A DNA stretch of 64,000 bases from the NCBI GenBank assembly GCA_001769655.1, contig MEPC01000034.1, forward strand, positions 107,599 through 171,598. The letters are read 5' to 3'. A program made the translations under genes and the position numbers. Shown here one piece after another: positions 1 through 9,985 of the stretch. This DNA is from Bacteroidetes bacterium RIFCSPLOWO2_12_FULL_37_12. Lineage in GTDB: Bacteria; Bacteroidota; Bacteroidia; 2-12-FULL-37-12. Numbering within the stretch: position 1 is the stretch's first letter; each line of letters starts with the position of its first letter. Under the pieces are notes generated by a model. It had not been told where the DNA came from and ran no database searches. It was given only the letters and a program-made list of their open reading frames with translations.

Positions 1-1
1 A

Positions 2-226
2 AGGATTCAACTGTATCCTGTACCTGCCATTGATAAGGTCTATTTTGATTTAAACAGCTATTACCATAACTCTTCATTCAGGTTAAGTAATGCATTGGGT
101 CAGGTGTGTAAATCCGGGGTTATTACCGATCTTACCATAGACATTTCAGACCTGAAAGCAGGATTTTATTATATGCAGATTATGAGTGAGTCCGATAGAT
201 ATCGGGGAATTGTAATCAAAAAATAA
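2..226 (+). CDS. C-terminal end of a T9SS-secreted protein (type A sorting domain), 5' partial
   Basis: The reading frame is open from the left edge to a TAA at 224-226 and gives about 74 residues. The pattern is that of a Por/type IX secretion C-terminal sorting domain: an initial YPVP segment, a middle LSNALGQV strand, then ISDLKAGFYYMQI and a basic tail ending GIVIKK. In known members this domain directs export through the outer membrane and is cleaved or anchored at the surface. The cargo portion lies outside the window, so its function cannot be stated. No promoter or start is visible. Confidence 0.8.
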   Translation, partial: RIQLYPVPAIDKVYFDLNSYYHNSSFRLSNALGQVCKSGVITDLTIDISDLKAGFYYMQIMSESDRYRGIVIKK

Positions 227-459
227 TTTTGTAATTCCGCTGAATCTGCGGTGCATTCAATGAGGTCGGAAAAGATAGTTCCTCTAGTGTTGTCTACGAC
301 CCGATAATAGACAAATGTGGTGACACTACCCAGTTTAATCCGCTTAATTTTGGTCTTCTTTACTCCGATACCCCGACACTCCCATACCCCGATACTTTTT
401 TATCGCATTTACGTGTAATTAAAAATTCATGTATCTTTGTTTGTTAACTGCAAATTGCT
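227..459. other. Intergenic spacer without recognisable gene
   Basis: No open frame with coding character is seen. The only recognisable element is a promoter-like -7 box near the right end. Short repeats of the word CCCCGA/CCCGATAC occur at 370-395. Confidence 0.5.
432..439 (+). promoter_or_regulatory. Bacteroidota -7 box (TATCTTTG) upstream of the toxin-antitoxin pair
   Basis: TATCTTTG matches TAnnTTTG and ends 20 bases before the ATG at 460. No convincing TTTG -33 element is seen at the usual distance, so this is a weak call. Confidence 0.4.
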
Positions 460-678
460 ATGTATAACTGGAGCGTTGACGAAAAATTATTTAAAAAAGA
501 AGATCCCGAAGGTTACAAGATTTGGCGAATAGAGCAACTTATCAACTACGGATTGGATGGCGAAAAATTAGATGAAAAAATTGTGAAAAAGTACTGGAAA
601 AAATTTTATCTCGATCCTATTTATTCCAATTACTTATATTTTCTATTATGGGGAAAGAAAAGAAAAACAACATCCTGA
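460..678 (+). CDS. Small antitoxin-like protein upstream of AbiEii-type toxin
   Basis: This 72-residue, charged, soluble protein overlaps the following AbiEii-like gene by 31 bases, the arrangement expected of an antitoxin translated ahead of its toxin. It is rich in Lys/Glu, with a central pattern RIEQLINYGLDG and a C-terminal LDPIYSNYLYFLLW. That resembles the short uncharacterised antitoxin-like proteins (DUF6922-like) that often precede AbiEii genes in Bacteroidota. The family resemblance is from memory and unverified; the antitoxin role is inferred mainly from position. It has no membrane segment and no obvious DNA-binding motif. Confidence 0.5.
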   Translation: MYNWSVDEKLFKKEDPEGYKIWRIEQLINYGLDGEKLDEKIVKKYWKKFYLDPIYSNYLYFLLWGKKRKTTS

Positions 679-1325
679 CTCCAGCGCAATTAAACTTTCT
701 TAATTTAGTTGCTGAGAATTCTTACCTTACAAAAAAATACTATTTTACAGGAGGTACTCCATTAGCTCATTTTTATCTGAAACATCGTTTATCCGAAGAT
801 ATTGATCTTTTCATAGAGGATAGTGAAGTAGAATTATTGCCAATAAACAATTTTTTATCATACGCAAAGGAAAAGCTGAATATAAAAAAAATTGATTACA
901 GACAAATTTATGGTCTTCATACTTTTAATTTACATTATGCCGACCATAGTGTTTTAAAAGTTGATTTTAATTATTATCCATTCCCCAGAATTGAAAAGGG
1001 TTTAAATTTTAACGGGATTAAGGTAGATAGTATTTATGATATTGCCGTAAACAAAATTCACACCATCGCCCAACGACCGAGAGCTAAGGATTTTATAGAT
1101 ATTTATTTTATTCTAAAAGAAAAAAATTTTGCAATAGCTGACTTAGTTATGAAAGCAAAAAGTAAATTTGACTGGCATATTGACCCCTTGCACCTGGGTT
1201 CACGTTTCCTAATGGCATCTGATGCAAGCGATTACCCACGAATGTTAAAACCCATTAAACATGAAAAATGGAAATCTTTTTTTGTGGAGGAGGCGAGGAA
1301 ATTAAAAAAAGATATTTTTTTGTAA
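648..1325 (+). CDS. AbiEii/AbiGii-family nucleotidyltransferase toxin
   Basis: This 225-residue protein carries the nucleotidyltransferase signature of the AbiEii family: a GGTPLAHFYLKHR stretch (about residues 35-47) followed by SEDIDLF, whose two Asp are the expected metal ligands, and a later VDFNYYP with the third acidic residue. AbiEii toxins modify or block tRNA/RNA and cause growth arrest, sometimes giving phage resistance. It starts with ATG inside the end of the preceding small gene, so the pair is probably translationally coupled. At 225 residues it is shorter than classical AbiEii but typical of the compact Bacteroidota versions. The downstream gene is convergent, 40 bases away. 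Confidence 0.75.
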   Translation: MGKEKKNNILTPAQLNFLNLVAENSYLTKKYYFTGGTPLAHFYLKHRLSEDIDLFIEDSEVELLPINNFLSYAKEKLNIKKIDYRQIYGLHTFNLHYADHSVLKVDFNYYPFPRIEKGLNFNGIKVDSIYDIAVNKIHTIAQRPRAKDFIDIYFILKEKNFAIADLVMKAKSKFDWHIDPLHLGSRFLMASDASDYPRMLKPIKHEKWKSFFVEEARKLKKDIFL

Positions 1326-1365
1326 TACAAGGCAGCTTTGACATTTATTTCAACATTCAAATAAC

Positions 1366-2511
1366 TCATTGGGGTTTTGAAGAAACAAATTCCAGAAAAT
1401 TTTCCTTGTTAACACATTGAAATTGAGAATTTTTATATGCCATTGACCAGGATGCAGGAGGCCGCTCAACTGTCTTTGAATATTTTATTTCATATCCGAA
1501 TAATCCCCCATCATATTCTTCTATATAGTCAATTTCTGCACCGGTCTGCAAACGCCAGAAATAAGAGGAATATCTTTTACCTGTGCAAGAAAGAAACTTC
1601 ATTCTTTCTGCGATGATAAAGTTTTCCCATAAATGACCGGTATCGTTTCGGTGTTCTAATGGTTTAAAATTATCAATGAGCAGATTTCTTATTCCGAGGT
1701 CGTAAAAATAAAATTTAATTGTTTTTTTCACTTCTCTTCTCAGGTTATTGCTAAACCCGGTAAGCCGGAAAATCACAAATGACTTTTCTAACAAATCCAG
1801 ATACCGTTCAACAGTTTCCCGGCTGATGGAAAGTGTATTGCTTAGTTCATTTATAGAAACCTCTTGCCCGATCTGGAATGAAAGCAGTTTTAATAGTTCC
1901 TGGACTTTCCTCTGATATTTGATAGTTGAAATTTGAAAAACATCTTTATAAAGGTATGAAAGTCCAATTTCTTCAAGCAGTTTTTGTTTTTCCTGTGTGT
2001 TTATCGTTGTAAGAATTTCAGGATAACTGCCATAAACCATCAGTTCACTCACTTTGTTTTTCAGCTCAAAAGGGGTTTGAAAAGAAGCCAGTTCGCAAAC
2101 CGCCACCGGGAAAAGTTTGAATGTCCATGACCTGCCGGTTAGCGGTTCTGAGACATTATTCGAAAGTTCAAATGAAGAAGATCCGGTTACAAGCAATTTT
2201 AATAGTTTTAACTCATCGGTAATGATTTTTAAATTTATCCCAATATCCGGAATTCTTTGTGCCTCATCAATAAACAAGAGTTCATAACCATCCACTAGCC
2301 CTTTTATTTTATCAATATCCCGTGATGAAAGGATATCGGCATATTTTATCTGATCAGCATTGATGGATAAAGTTTTCATTTTTAGTTTGTCCATTATGCT
2401 GTTCGAAAGGGTTGTTTTTCCTACCTGTCTGGCACCATAAAGTATTACAACCTTATTGCTTTTCAGTAATTTATCGCATATAGAATTTTCAATGATTCTG
2501 GTGATATTCAT
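1366..2511 (-). CDS. ATP-binding protein with AAA_14 and DUF4143 domains
   Basis: The N-terminal P-loop GARQVGKTT lies near residues 26-34 and the Walker B LLFIDEA near 79-85, followed by a sensor-like LLVTGSSSFELS and TGRSWTF. The rest matches the DUF4143 layout: a winged-helix-like segment with ISRETVERYLDLLEKS, then a nuclease-like C-terminus containing AEIDYIEEYDGGLFGYEIKYS. I chose the ATG at 2511; the frame can be extended 7 codons to a TTG at 2532. These ATPases are common in Bacteroidota and archaea and their substrates are unknown. The protein is full length at 381 residues, whereas a second copy at 21.1-22.0 kb is degraded. Confidence 0.8.
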   Translation of the reverse strand: MNITRIIENSICDKLLKSNKVVILYGARQVGKTTLSNSIMDKLKMKTLSINADQIKYADILSSRDIDKIKGLVDGYELLFIDEAQRIPDIGINLKIITDELKLLKLLVTGSSSFELSNNVSEPLTGRSWTFKLFPVAVCELASFQTPFELKNKVSELMVYGSYPEILTTINTQEKQKLLEEIGLSYLYKDVFQISTIKYQRKVQELLKLLSFQIGQEVSINELSNTLSISRETVERYLDLLEKSFVIFRLTGFSNNLRREVKKTIKFYFYDLGIRNLLIDNFKPLEHRNDTGHLWENFIIAERMKFLSCTGKRYSSYFWRLQTGAEIDYIEEYDGGLFGYEIKYSKTVERPPASWSMAYKNSQFQCVNKENFLEFVSSKPQ

Positions 2512-2655
2512 AAGAACTTGATTCGTTATCAAGCCACAAAGTTAATAAATAAATCAAAATTACCAACAAAATATACGGATATTTTGCTGGTTACCCTTCA
2601 AAATTCACGGATAAATTGATTGATGTTTCAAGGCGCAAGGTTTCATTCGGGGGAG

Positions 2656-2709
2656 GGGTGGGTCAATTTGGGGTAAAATGGGCGGGTCAGTTTGTCCGGA
2701 ATATACACC
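2656..2709. mobile_element. Possible IS21-like terminal repeat remnant
   Basis: Two imperfect tandem units sit side by side, starting GGGTGGGTCAATTT at 2656 and GGGCGGGTCAGTTT at 2680; the second continues TGTCCGGAATATA. Multiple short internal repeats with a GGTGG(C/G)TCA(A/G)TTT core and CCGGAAT are a feature I associate with the ends of IS21-family elements in Bacteroidota. No transposase or opposite end is present within the spacer, so at most this is a relic or solo end between the DUF4143 gene and the end of ligA. Confidence 0.35.
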
Positions 2710-2754
2710 GTACAGGGTGGCTTTCACCCCAACCTGTGTCTGCAACACCCCCGC

Positions 2755-4761
<2,007 letters not shown>

Positions 4762-4796
4762 TTATCAATAATATTTCAACCAATTTTGGTAAAATA

Positions 4797-4866
4797 TTTC
4801 CCGCAGATTGTGCTGATTTTCGCAGAAAAAATTATATCTGCGTTTATCTGCTAAATCTGCGGGAAA
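4797..4866. repeat. Palindromic intergenic repeat (CCCGCAGATT family), copy 1
   Basis: A perfect 13-base inverted repeat, TTTCCCGCAGATT at 4797-4809 and its complement at 4854-4866, encloses a second inner pair CGCAGA/TCTGCG (4821-4826, 4837-4842). The same sequence family recurs at 36764-36818. It lies between ligA and the acyl-CoA dehydrogenase gene. Confidence 0.8.
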
Positions 4867-4902
4867 CCTACTTGGTTGTGGTTTATCTTCGCTAGGGCTT
4901 AG

Positions 4903-6042
4903 TCATTTCAAAATCTCTCTCCCAATCACCATCTTTTGAATTTCAGAAGTGCCTTCATAGATTTCTGTAATTTTTGCATCGCGCATGAGTCGTTCAACGT
5001 GATATTCTTTCACATATCCATAGCCCCCGTGAATCTGCACTGCCTGAACCGATGCTCTCATGGCAGTTTCAGCGGCAAATAATTTTGCCATAGAGGATGA
5101 TTTGGTATAATTCATGTCCATGTCTTTCTCCCACGCCGCTTGTAAACATAATTGCCGCGCCGCTTCCACTTCTGTAGCCATGTCTGCCAATTTAAATTGA
5201 ATAATCTGATGGTTAATAATTTCTGTGCCGAATGCTTTTCTCTCTTTGGAATATTGCAGTGCAAATTCCAATGAACCGGAAGCAATTCCCAATGCCTGTG
5301 CGGCAATTCCAATTCTACCGCCGGCAAGTGTTTTCATGGCGAATTTGAATCCAAATCCATCTTCGCCGATGCGGTTCGCTTTAGGCACTTTTACATCTGT
5401 GAATAATAACGAGTGAGTGTCACTGCCTCGTATGCCGAGTTTATTTTCTTTGGGTCCTAATTCAAAGCCCGGCATTCCTTTTTCAAGAATAAGTGTATTG
5501 ATGCCATGGGGACCTTTTTCTCTGTGGGTTTGTGCCATTATCAAAAAAACGGATGCAGTTTTGGCGTTGGTAATCCAGTTTTTAGTGCCATTAACCAGAT
5601 AATAATCTCCTTTGTCTTCGGCAGTGGTTTTTTGAGATGTGGCATCGGAGCCGGCTTCCGGTTCTGAAAGGCAAAATGCGCCTATAATTTCGCCGGTGGC
5701 TAAACGGGTCAGGTATTTTTGTTTTTGTTCTTCGGTGCCGTATTTTTCCAATCCCCAACAAACCAAGGAATTGTTTACCGACATGATGACGGAAGCCGAG
5801 GCATCTATTTTTGAAATTTCCTCCATGGCAAGCACGTAGCTGATGGTATCCATCCCGCCACCATTATATTTTGGGTTTACCATCATTCCCAGAAATCCCA
5901 TCTCTCCCATGCGTTTTATTAATTCAGGAGGAAATTTCTGATGTTCATCTCTTTCAATTACTCCGGGCTTTAGCTCTTGTTGGGCAAAATCCCTCGCGGC
6001 TTGCCGGACAGACAGATGTTCTTCGGTGAGTTGGAAATCCAT
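4903..6042 (-). CDS. Acyl-CoA dehydrogenase (short/medium-chain type)
   Basis: This 379-residue flavoenzyme is predicted to oxidise acyl-CoA to trans-2-enoyl-CoA, passing electrons to ETF. The N-terminal helical domain starts MDFQLTEEHLSVRQAARDFA. The middle domain has CLSEPEAGSDA and NGTKNWITNA, and the C-terminal domain has QAVQIHGGYGYVKEYHVERL followed by the catalytic-Glu region ITEIYEGTSEIQ. These features fit butyryl/short-chain acyl-CoA dehydrogenases. A crotonase at 17.4 kb could act on the product, but the two are not linked. A perfect hairpin 17 bases upstream of the start may be an operator. Confidence 0.93.
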   Translation of the reverse strand: MDFQLTEEHLSVRQAARDFAQQELKPGVIERDEHQKFPPELIKRMGEMGFLGMMVNPKYNGGGMDTISYVLAMEEISKIDASASVIMSVNNSLVCWGLEKYGTEEQKQKYLTRLATGEIIGAFCLSEPEAGSDATSQKTTAEDKGDYYLVNGTKNWITNAKTASVFLIMAQTHREKGPHGINTLILEKGMPGFELGPKENKLGIRGSDTHSLLFTDVKVPKANRIGEDGFGFKFAMKTLAGGRIGIAAQALGIASGSLEFALQYSKERKAFGTEIINHQIIQFKLADMATEVEAARQLCLQAAWEKDMDMNYTKSSSMAKLFAAETAMRASVQAVQIHGGYGYVKEYHVERLMRDAKITEIYEGTSEIQKMVIGREILK

Positions 6043-6059
6043 GTGAATTTAAAGTATAT

Positions 6060-6083
6060 AAAGACACTATGCACCGTGTCTTT
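6060..6083. promoter_or_regulatory. Inverted repeat upstream of acyl-CoA dehydrogenase, possible operator
   Basis: AAAGACAC at 6060-6067 and GTGTCTTT at 6076-6083 form a perfect 8-base inverted repeat with an 8-base centre, starting 18 bases before the ATG of the dehydrogenase. The size would suit a dimeric repressor, or a 5' leader hairpin. No regulator gene is adjacent, so this is inference. Confidence 0.35.
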
Positions 6084-6284
6084 GGTTAAAATTACTAATA
6101 GTGCGGTCGGTATTATTACCGTACAAGTTTTTAAAAGTTTATTGATTTTTGTTAACTATCTATCAGGTTATTATTAAATTCAGAATAGTTTGTTATTCTT
6201 ACTCTGAAGATTTGGAGCTTTGGGGTGTCCTGTCAATGGTAAACCATGGTCATTAGTCATTGGTCACCAGTACTTTTCAAATCC

Positions 6285-6929
6285 CTAACTCACCGCCGTC
6301 TCCTTTTTTTTGCTTATCATAAAATAAAAAACAGTCGCCGCGCCTAATAGACAGGCGGTAAAATAGGCGCCAAAGCGTAATCCGAGATAGGGGATTATAT
6401 AAAAACCAAAAATGAAGGTGGCTAGTATTCCTCCTACAGTAGAAACCGCATAAACCGTTCCGGCGTTTTTTCCGACTTCTTTTACCTCATCCGAGATTAA
6501 ACGTATTATCATCGGGGAAACCATACCAAAACACATGAGAGGTGGAAAAACAAAAACCATACACGAAATCAACGAGCCCATTTGTACGCTCATGCTTAAC
6601 GTAGCTGTCATAATGCCTTTTGAAATTACCGGCATTCCTGCGAAAAGTAATGTTGAAATTAATAATATGACAAGAAGCGTTTTGTCTTTAGGATATTTTT
6701 CTGATAAATATCCTCCCACAAAATAACCTGCCGTAAGTCCCCCAAGGGTGGTTCCCAACACACTCGACCAAACATATAAAGAGTTTCCGTAATAAGGCGC
6801 AATCATTTTTGCCCCCAAGAGCTCGCATGCCATTACCGCGCCTCCTTCTATAAAGGCAACAATGTAAAAATACCAATAATTGTTTTTTGGTTGTCCTTTT
6901 TTGGGTGTTGGTTTTTGTGGTTGAGGCAT
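6285..6929 (-). CDS. Multi-pass membrane protein resembling the N-terminal half of fused MFS/spermidine synthases
   Basis: The 214 residues contain about six hydrophobic segments after a basic, Lys/Pro-rich cytoplasmic start (PKKGQPKNN). The motif GGAVMACELLGAKMIAPYYG followed by VWSSVLGTTLGGLTAGYFVGGYLSEKYP is characteristic of the membrane half of the fused MFS/spermidine synthase family. The usual soluble aminopropyltransferase half is missing: the frame stops after a final helix and a KKKETA tail. It could be a stand-alone transporter-like member or a protein paired with a synthase encoded elsewhere. Substrate is unknown. Confidence 0.65.
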   Translation of the reverse strand: MPQPQKPTPKKGQPKNNYWYFYIVAFIEGGAVMACELLGAKMIAPYYGNSLYVWSSVLGTTLGGLTAGYFVGGYLSEKYPKDKTLLVILLISTLLFAGMPVISKGIMTATLSMSVQMGSLISCMVFVFPPLMCFGMVSPMIIRLISDEVKEVGKNAGTVYAVSTVGGILATFIFGFYIIPYLGLRFGAYFTACLLGAATVFYFMISKKKETAVS

Positions 6930-7018
6930 ACGGGTTGGTTTTTTTTGCGCTCAAAGTTCCGCATTTCCGGTGAGATTTGCAATAATGGGTCCCCTATAAA
7001 AAGTCAAAAAAAAAATAT

Positions 7019-7105
7019 GCCGCCAAAACACTAGAGCACTAAATTCCACAAAATATTAAGAAGTTGGTTTTTTGTGTGCTTTGGTGTTTTCGTGCTTTGG
7101 TGGCG
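7019..7105. repeat. Imperfect inverted-arm repeat in the recQ upstream spacer
   Basis: The left arm starts GCCGCCAAAACAC at 7019. The right arm at 7076-7105 contains GTGCTTTGGTG twice (7076-7086 and 7092-7102) and ends GGTGGCG, the approximate reverse complement of the left arm. It is one of several dispersed word-repeat elements in the window. Confidence 0.5.
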
Positions 7106-7139
7106 AAAATACACTTATAATAGGGGCATCAACTATGCG

Positions 7140-7172
7140 TTTGTAAATATTCAACAAATTTTTCTACCTTTG
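7140..7172 (+). promoter_or_regulatory. Bacteroidota-type promoter of recQ
   Basis: A TTTG element at 7140-7143 is followed after 21 bases by TACCTTTG at 7165-7172, matching the primary-sigma consensus TTTG-N19-22-TAnnTTTG. The ATG of recQ begins 16 bases later at 7188, which also supports the chosen start. Confidence 0.6.
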
Positions 7173-7187
7173 AAAAGTACGTTTTGT

Positions 7188-9122
7188 ATGGAATCACCTC
7201 TCGAAATCCTAAAAAAATACTGGGGATATACTCAATTCCGCCCTCCGCAGGACAAAATAATCAATTCGATCCTTGCGGGGAAAGATACTCTTGCTCTTTT
7301 GCCAACCGGCGGTGGTAAATCTATCTGTTTTCAAGTTCCCGCATTAATGAAAGAGGGTCTCACGCTGGTGGTTTCGCCCTTAATTGCTCTGATGAAGGAC
7401 CAGGTTCAGAATCTTAAAAGGAGAGACGTCTCAGCCGCGGCGATATATTCGGGCATGAACCTGAGTGAAATTGAGTTGGTGTTTAATCATTGTTATCATG
7501 GTAAAACCAAGTTGTTGTATTTATCGCCTGAGCGACTGAAGACAGCGTCTTTTAAGGAACGTCTTTCCGACTTAACGGTTTCCCTTCTTGCCATTGATGA
7601 AGCCCATTGCATTTCACAGTGGGGTTATGATTTTCGTCCACCCTATCTTGAAATTGCCAATATCCGTGAATTGCTCGGAGAGGTTCCTGTGCTGGCGTTA
7701 ACAGCTTCTGCTACCGAAAGAGTCAAAAAAGATATTGTAGAAAAACTGGGTATGAAAAATCCGGCAGTATTTCAAAAAAGCTTTTTGCGAAGTAATTTGA
7801 GTTATGTGTGCATGGAAGAAGAAAACAAAAGGGAAAAGATGTTGAAGATTCTGAATTCTGTAAAAGGCACTGCCATTGTATATTCACGAAATCGTAAAGG
7901 AACCGAAGAGATTGCCGGATTTCTTCAAAGCAAAAAAATATCCGCTGGGTTTTATCACGCAGGGTTAAACTCCGCCCAACGGAATCAAGCTCAGGAAAAC
8001 TGGGTTAATGGAAAAACTCGAGTCATCGCCGCAACGAATGCGTTTGGAATGGGCATTGACAAGCCGGATGTACGCGTGGTCATCCATCTCGATTTGCCAG
8101 ATTCCCTTGAGGCGTATTATCAAGAGGCGGGGAGAGCTGGTAGGGATGAGAAACATTCTTACGCCGTGGTTTTATATAATGCGAAGGATATTTCTGACCT
8201 GGAATCACGCTCTAAACAAAGCGTACCGGAAATAAGTTTCTTGCGAAAAGTGTATCAATCGCTTGCAAATTTTCTTCAAGTGGGCATTGGCTCGGGAGAA
8301 AATCATAGTTATGATTTCGATTATTATCATTTTTATAAAAATTTTTTACTTCCCCCCGCCGAAACATACTCCGCGCTCCGCTTGCTCGAACGAGAGGGCT
8401 TTTTACTTTTTAATGAAACATTTCATGAGCCCTCCCGGTTGCACATTAGTGTCGCCGGGGATGCGTTATATAAATATCAGGTTGCACACGAAGAGTTTGA
8501 CCGGTTCATAAAACTTATTTTACGAATATATGGTGGAGAGTTGTTTAGTAATTTTATTCATATTTCAGAAAAAGAAATTGCTGTTTCTTCCGGCACCACC
8601 GTGGATAACGTCATTGACCGTCTTAAATTTTTGTCCAAAGGTGGATTGGTAAATTATTATCCTCAAAAAGACAAGCCACAGATTTCATTTCTTACCGGTC
8701 GTTACGATGCTGACCGACTGCCCTTGGACGTAAAAAAAGTATCCTTTTTAAAGGAAATTTCCGATTCGAATGTACGGGCTGTTGTTTCTTATATGAAAGA
8801 GAAAAACCGTTGCAAAACCTTGCAGTTGCTTGAATATTTCGGCGAGCTTTCTGATAAGAAATGTGGCGTGTGTGATTTCTGCCTGGATGAGAAAAATAAA
8901 CACGGCGCCAATGATTCTGGAACTCTTCTATTGGAAAAGAAAATTTTAACTCTTGTAAAATCTTCTCCTGCCCCCGCGGAGTTACTTATTGAAAAATTTG
9001 GCGCTGGCAGGAATTCGCTTGTCATTGAAGCCATCCGTAATATGTTGGATAGGGGAGAGCTCCTGTTGACAAATAATAATGAATATGTTTTCAACTCAGG
9101 GTATAAAGGTATAGGGGTATAA
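7188..9122 (+). CDS. recQ: ATP-dependent DNA helicase RecQ
   Basis: This 644-residue 3'-5' helicase acts in recombinational repair. It has Walker A TGGGKS (about 40-45), DEAH at 137-140, SF2 motif VI EAGRAGRDE, and a RecQ-C-terminal zinc cluster with CGVCDFC and an upstream Cys. The C-terminus forms a winged-helix-like segment, and no HRDC domain is visible, so it is a short RecQ. The frame is open 38 codons further upstream, but ATG 7188 fits the family N-terminus (MESPLEILKKYWGYTQFRPP) and the promoter. The last codons and stop (YKGIGV then TAA) are made of the GGTATAA word repeat that fills the downstream spacer. Confidence 0.95.
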   Translation: MESPLEILKKYWGYTQFRPPQDKIINSILAGKDTLALLPTGGGKSICFQVPALMKEGLTLVVSPLIALMKDQVQNLKRRDVSAAAIYSGMNLSEIELVFNHCYHGKTKLLYLSPERLKTASFKERLSDLTVSLLAIDEAHCISQWGYDFRPPYLEIANIRELLGEVPVLALTASATERVKKDIVEKLGMKNPAVFQKSFLRSNLSYVCMEEENKREKMLKILNSVKGTAIVYSRNRKGTEEIAGFLQSKKISAGFYHAGLNSAQRNQAQENWVNGKTRVIAATNAFGMGIDKPDVRVVIHLDLPDSLEAYYQEAGRAGRDEKHSYAVVLYNAKDISDLESRSKQSVPEISFLRKVYQSLANFLQVGIGSGENHSYDFDYYHFYKNFLLPPAETYSALRLLEREGFLLFNETFHEPSRLHISVAGDALYKYQVAHEEFDRFIKLILRIYGGELFSNFIHISEKEIAVSSGTTVDNVIDRLKFLSKGGLVNYYPQKDKPQISFLTGRYDADRLPLDVKKVSFLKEISDSNVRAVVSYMKEKNRCKTLQLLEYFGELSDKKCGVCDFCLDEKNKHGANDSGTLLLEKKILTLVKSSPAPAELLIEKFGAGRNSLVIEAIRNMLDRGELLLTNNNEYVFNSGYKGIGV

Positions 9123-9175
9123 GGTATAAAGCTATAAGGAACGACAACCCATATATCCCTATACCCAATACTTCT
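9109..9175. repeat. GGTATAA/TTATACC word-repeat region, copy 1
   Basis: GGTATAA, GGTATAG and GCTATAA words repeat from within the last codons of recQ into the spacer, followed by reverse-complement words (CCTATACCC) near 9160. The same vocabulary fills the umuD-umuC spacer at 11934-11998. Confidence 0.7.
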
Positions 9176-9203
9176 TTCCCATTGTTTTAAGATTAAAAAA
9201 CAC

Positions 9204-9211
9204 TAAATTTG
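9204..9211 (+). promoter_or_regulatory. -7 box (TAAATTTG) of the secreted protein gene
   Basis: TAAATTTG matches TAnnTTTG and lies 21 bases before the ATG at 9233; a TTG at 9183-9185 is a possible -33 element with an 18-base spacer. Confidence 0.45.
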
Positions 9212-9232
9212 CGGTTAATACGTTATTAAAGT

Positions 9233-9985
9233 ATGAGGACTCTCTTGTTTTTCACTGCTTTTTTGTGTTTCATCTTCCAGCTTGCTTTTCCGCTCACTCC
9301 GGCTTCTGCGTTTCCACCAGATCGTGCTCCCATAAAAATCTTTGTGGCTCCTGCGGCATTTCAGATTGTTGGGGGAGATAAATTTTTTCCTAAACGAATA
9401 TTGAAGGCATATTATGAAACCCACAAGGGGACAAAGTCATTTATTACAACCGAAAACCTGCGAAACTACATTGTAGATGCGGTTGTATATGATTTTAAGA
9501 GGGAGTTTCCCGTTGGAACAGTTATAGACATAGGAAAAAAAGTAAACTATAAATATCTTGACATAAAAGATGATGCAACGTTACAGAATCTCATAGAATA
9601 CAGCGTGGAAACAGATAAATACGGACATGCAAAAGACGTTGTATGTATGTTGAATCCTTCATTTTCGGGAGAATTACTATCGGATAGTATAAATTACGTT
9701 TTAGCTATACAAAAGATTGAATTTACCACACGAACGGACCTTAAGCCGGATATTGGATTTGGGGTTAATAATTTTGGGATAAGTCCTGGAATGTCTGTAA
9801 CAATAGGAAATCATAATCCATGTTTGATTGTTAGTTTTGTGATTTTTGATCCTTTTGGAAATACTGTTTTAACAGGAAGTAAAGAGTATTCAATGCCTGA
9901 TTTTCAGCATAGCAACATATTCAGATACACCCTGGCGGCGGTTCATAAAATTAACGATGCAATTTTTAGGTTAATTAACAAATAG
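9233..9985 (+). CDS. Secreted or periplasmic protein of unknown function
   Basis: The 250-residue product begins with a clear signal peptide (MRTLLFFTAFLCFIFQLAFP, with a likely cleavage after PASA). I do not recognise a domain. The mature part is mixed alpha/beta in look, with a KIFVAPAAFQIVGGDKFF segment and a central PDIGFGVNNFGISPGMSV stretch, and only two cysteines. Its stop is at the left edge of the candidate replication origin, and nadA converges on it from the other side. It has its own promoter box. No function is proposed. Confidence 0.75.
   Translation: MRTLLFFTAFLCFIFQLAFPLTPASAFPPDRAPIKIFVAPAAFQIVGGDKFFPKRILKAYYETHKGTKSFITTENLRNYIVDAVVYDFKREFPVGTVIDIGKKVNYKYLDIKDDATLQNLIEYSVETDKYGHAKDVVCMLNPSFSGELLSDSINYVLAIQKIEFTTRTDLKPDIGFGVNNFGISPGMSVTIGNHNPCLIVSFVIFDPFGNTVLTGSKEYSMPDFQHSNIFRYTLAAVHKINDAIFRLINK

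Noticed and set aside
1326..1365. Terminator between the convergent toxin and DUF4143 genes
   Set aside because: No stable stem or T run could be found in the 40-base gap.
7074..7187. N-terminal extension of RecQ by 38 residues
   Set aside because: The extension is encoded by repeat and promoter sequence and does not match RecQ N-termini.
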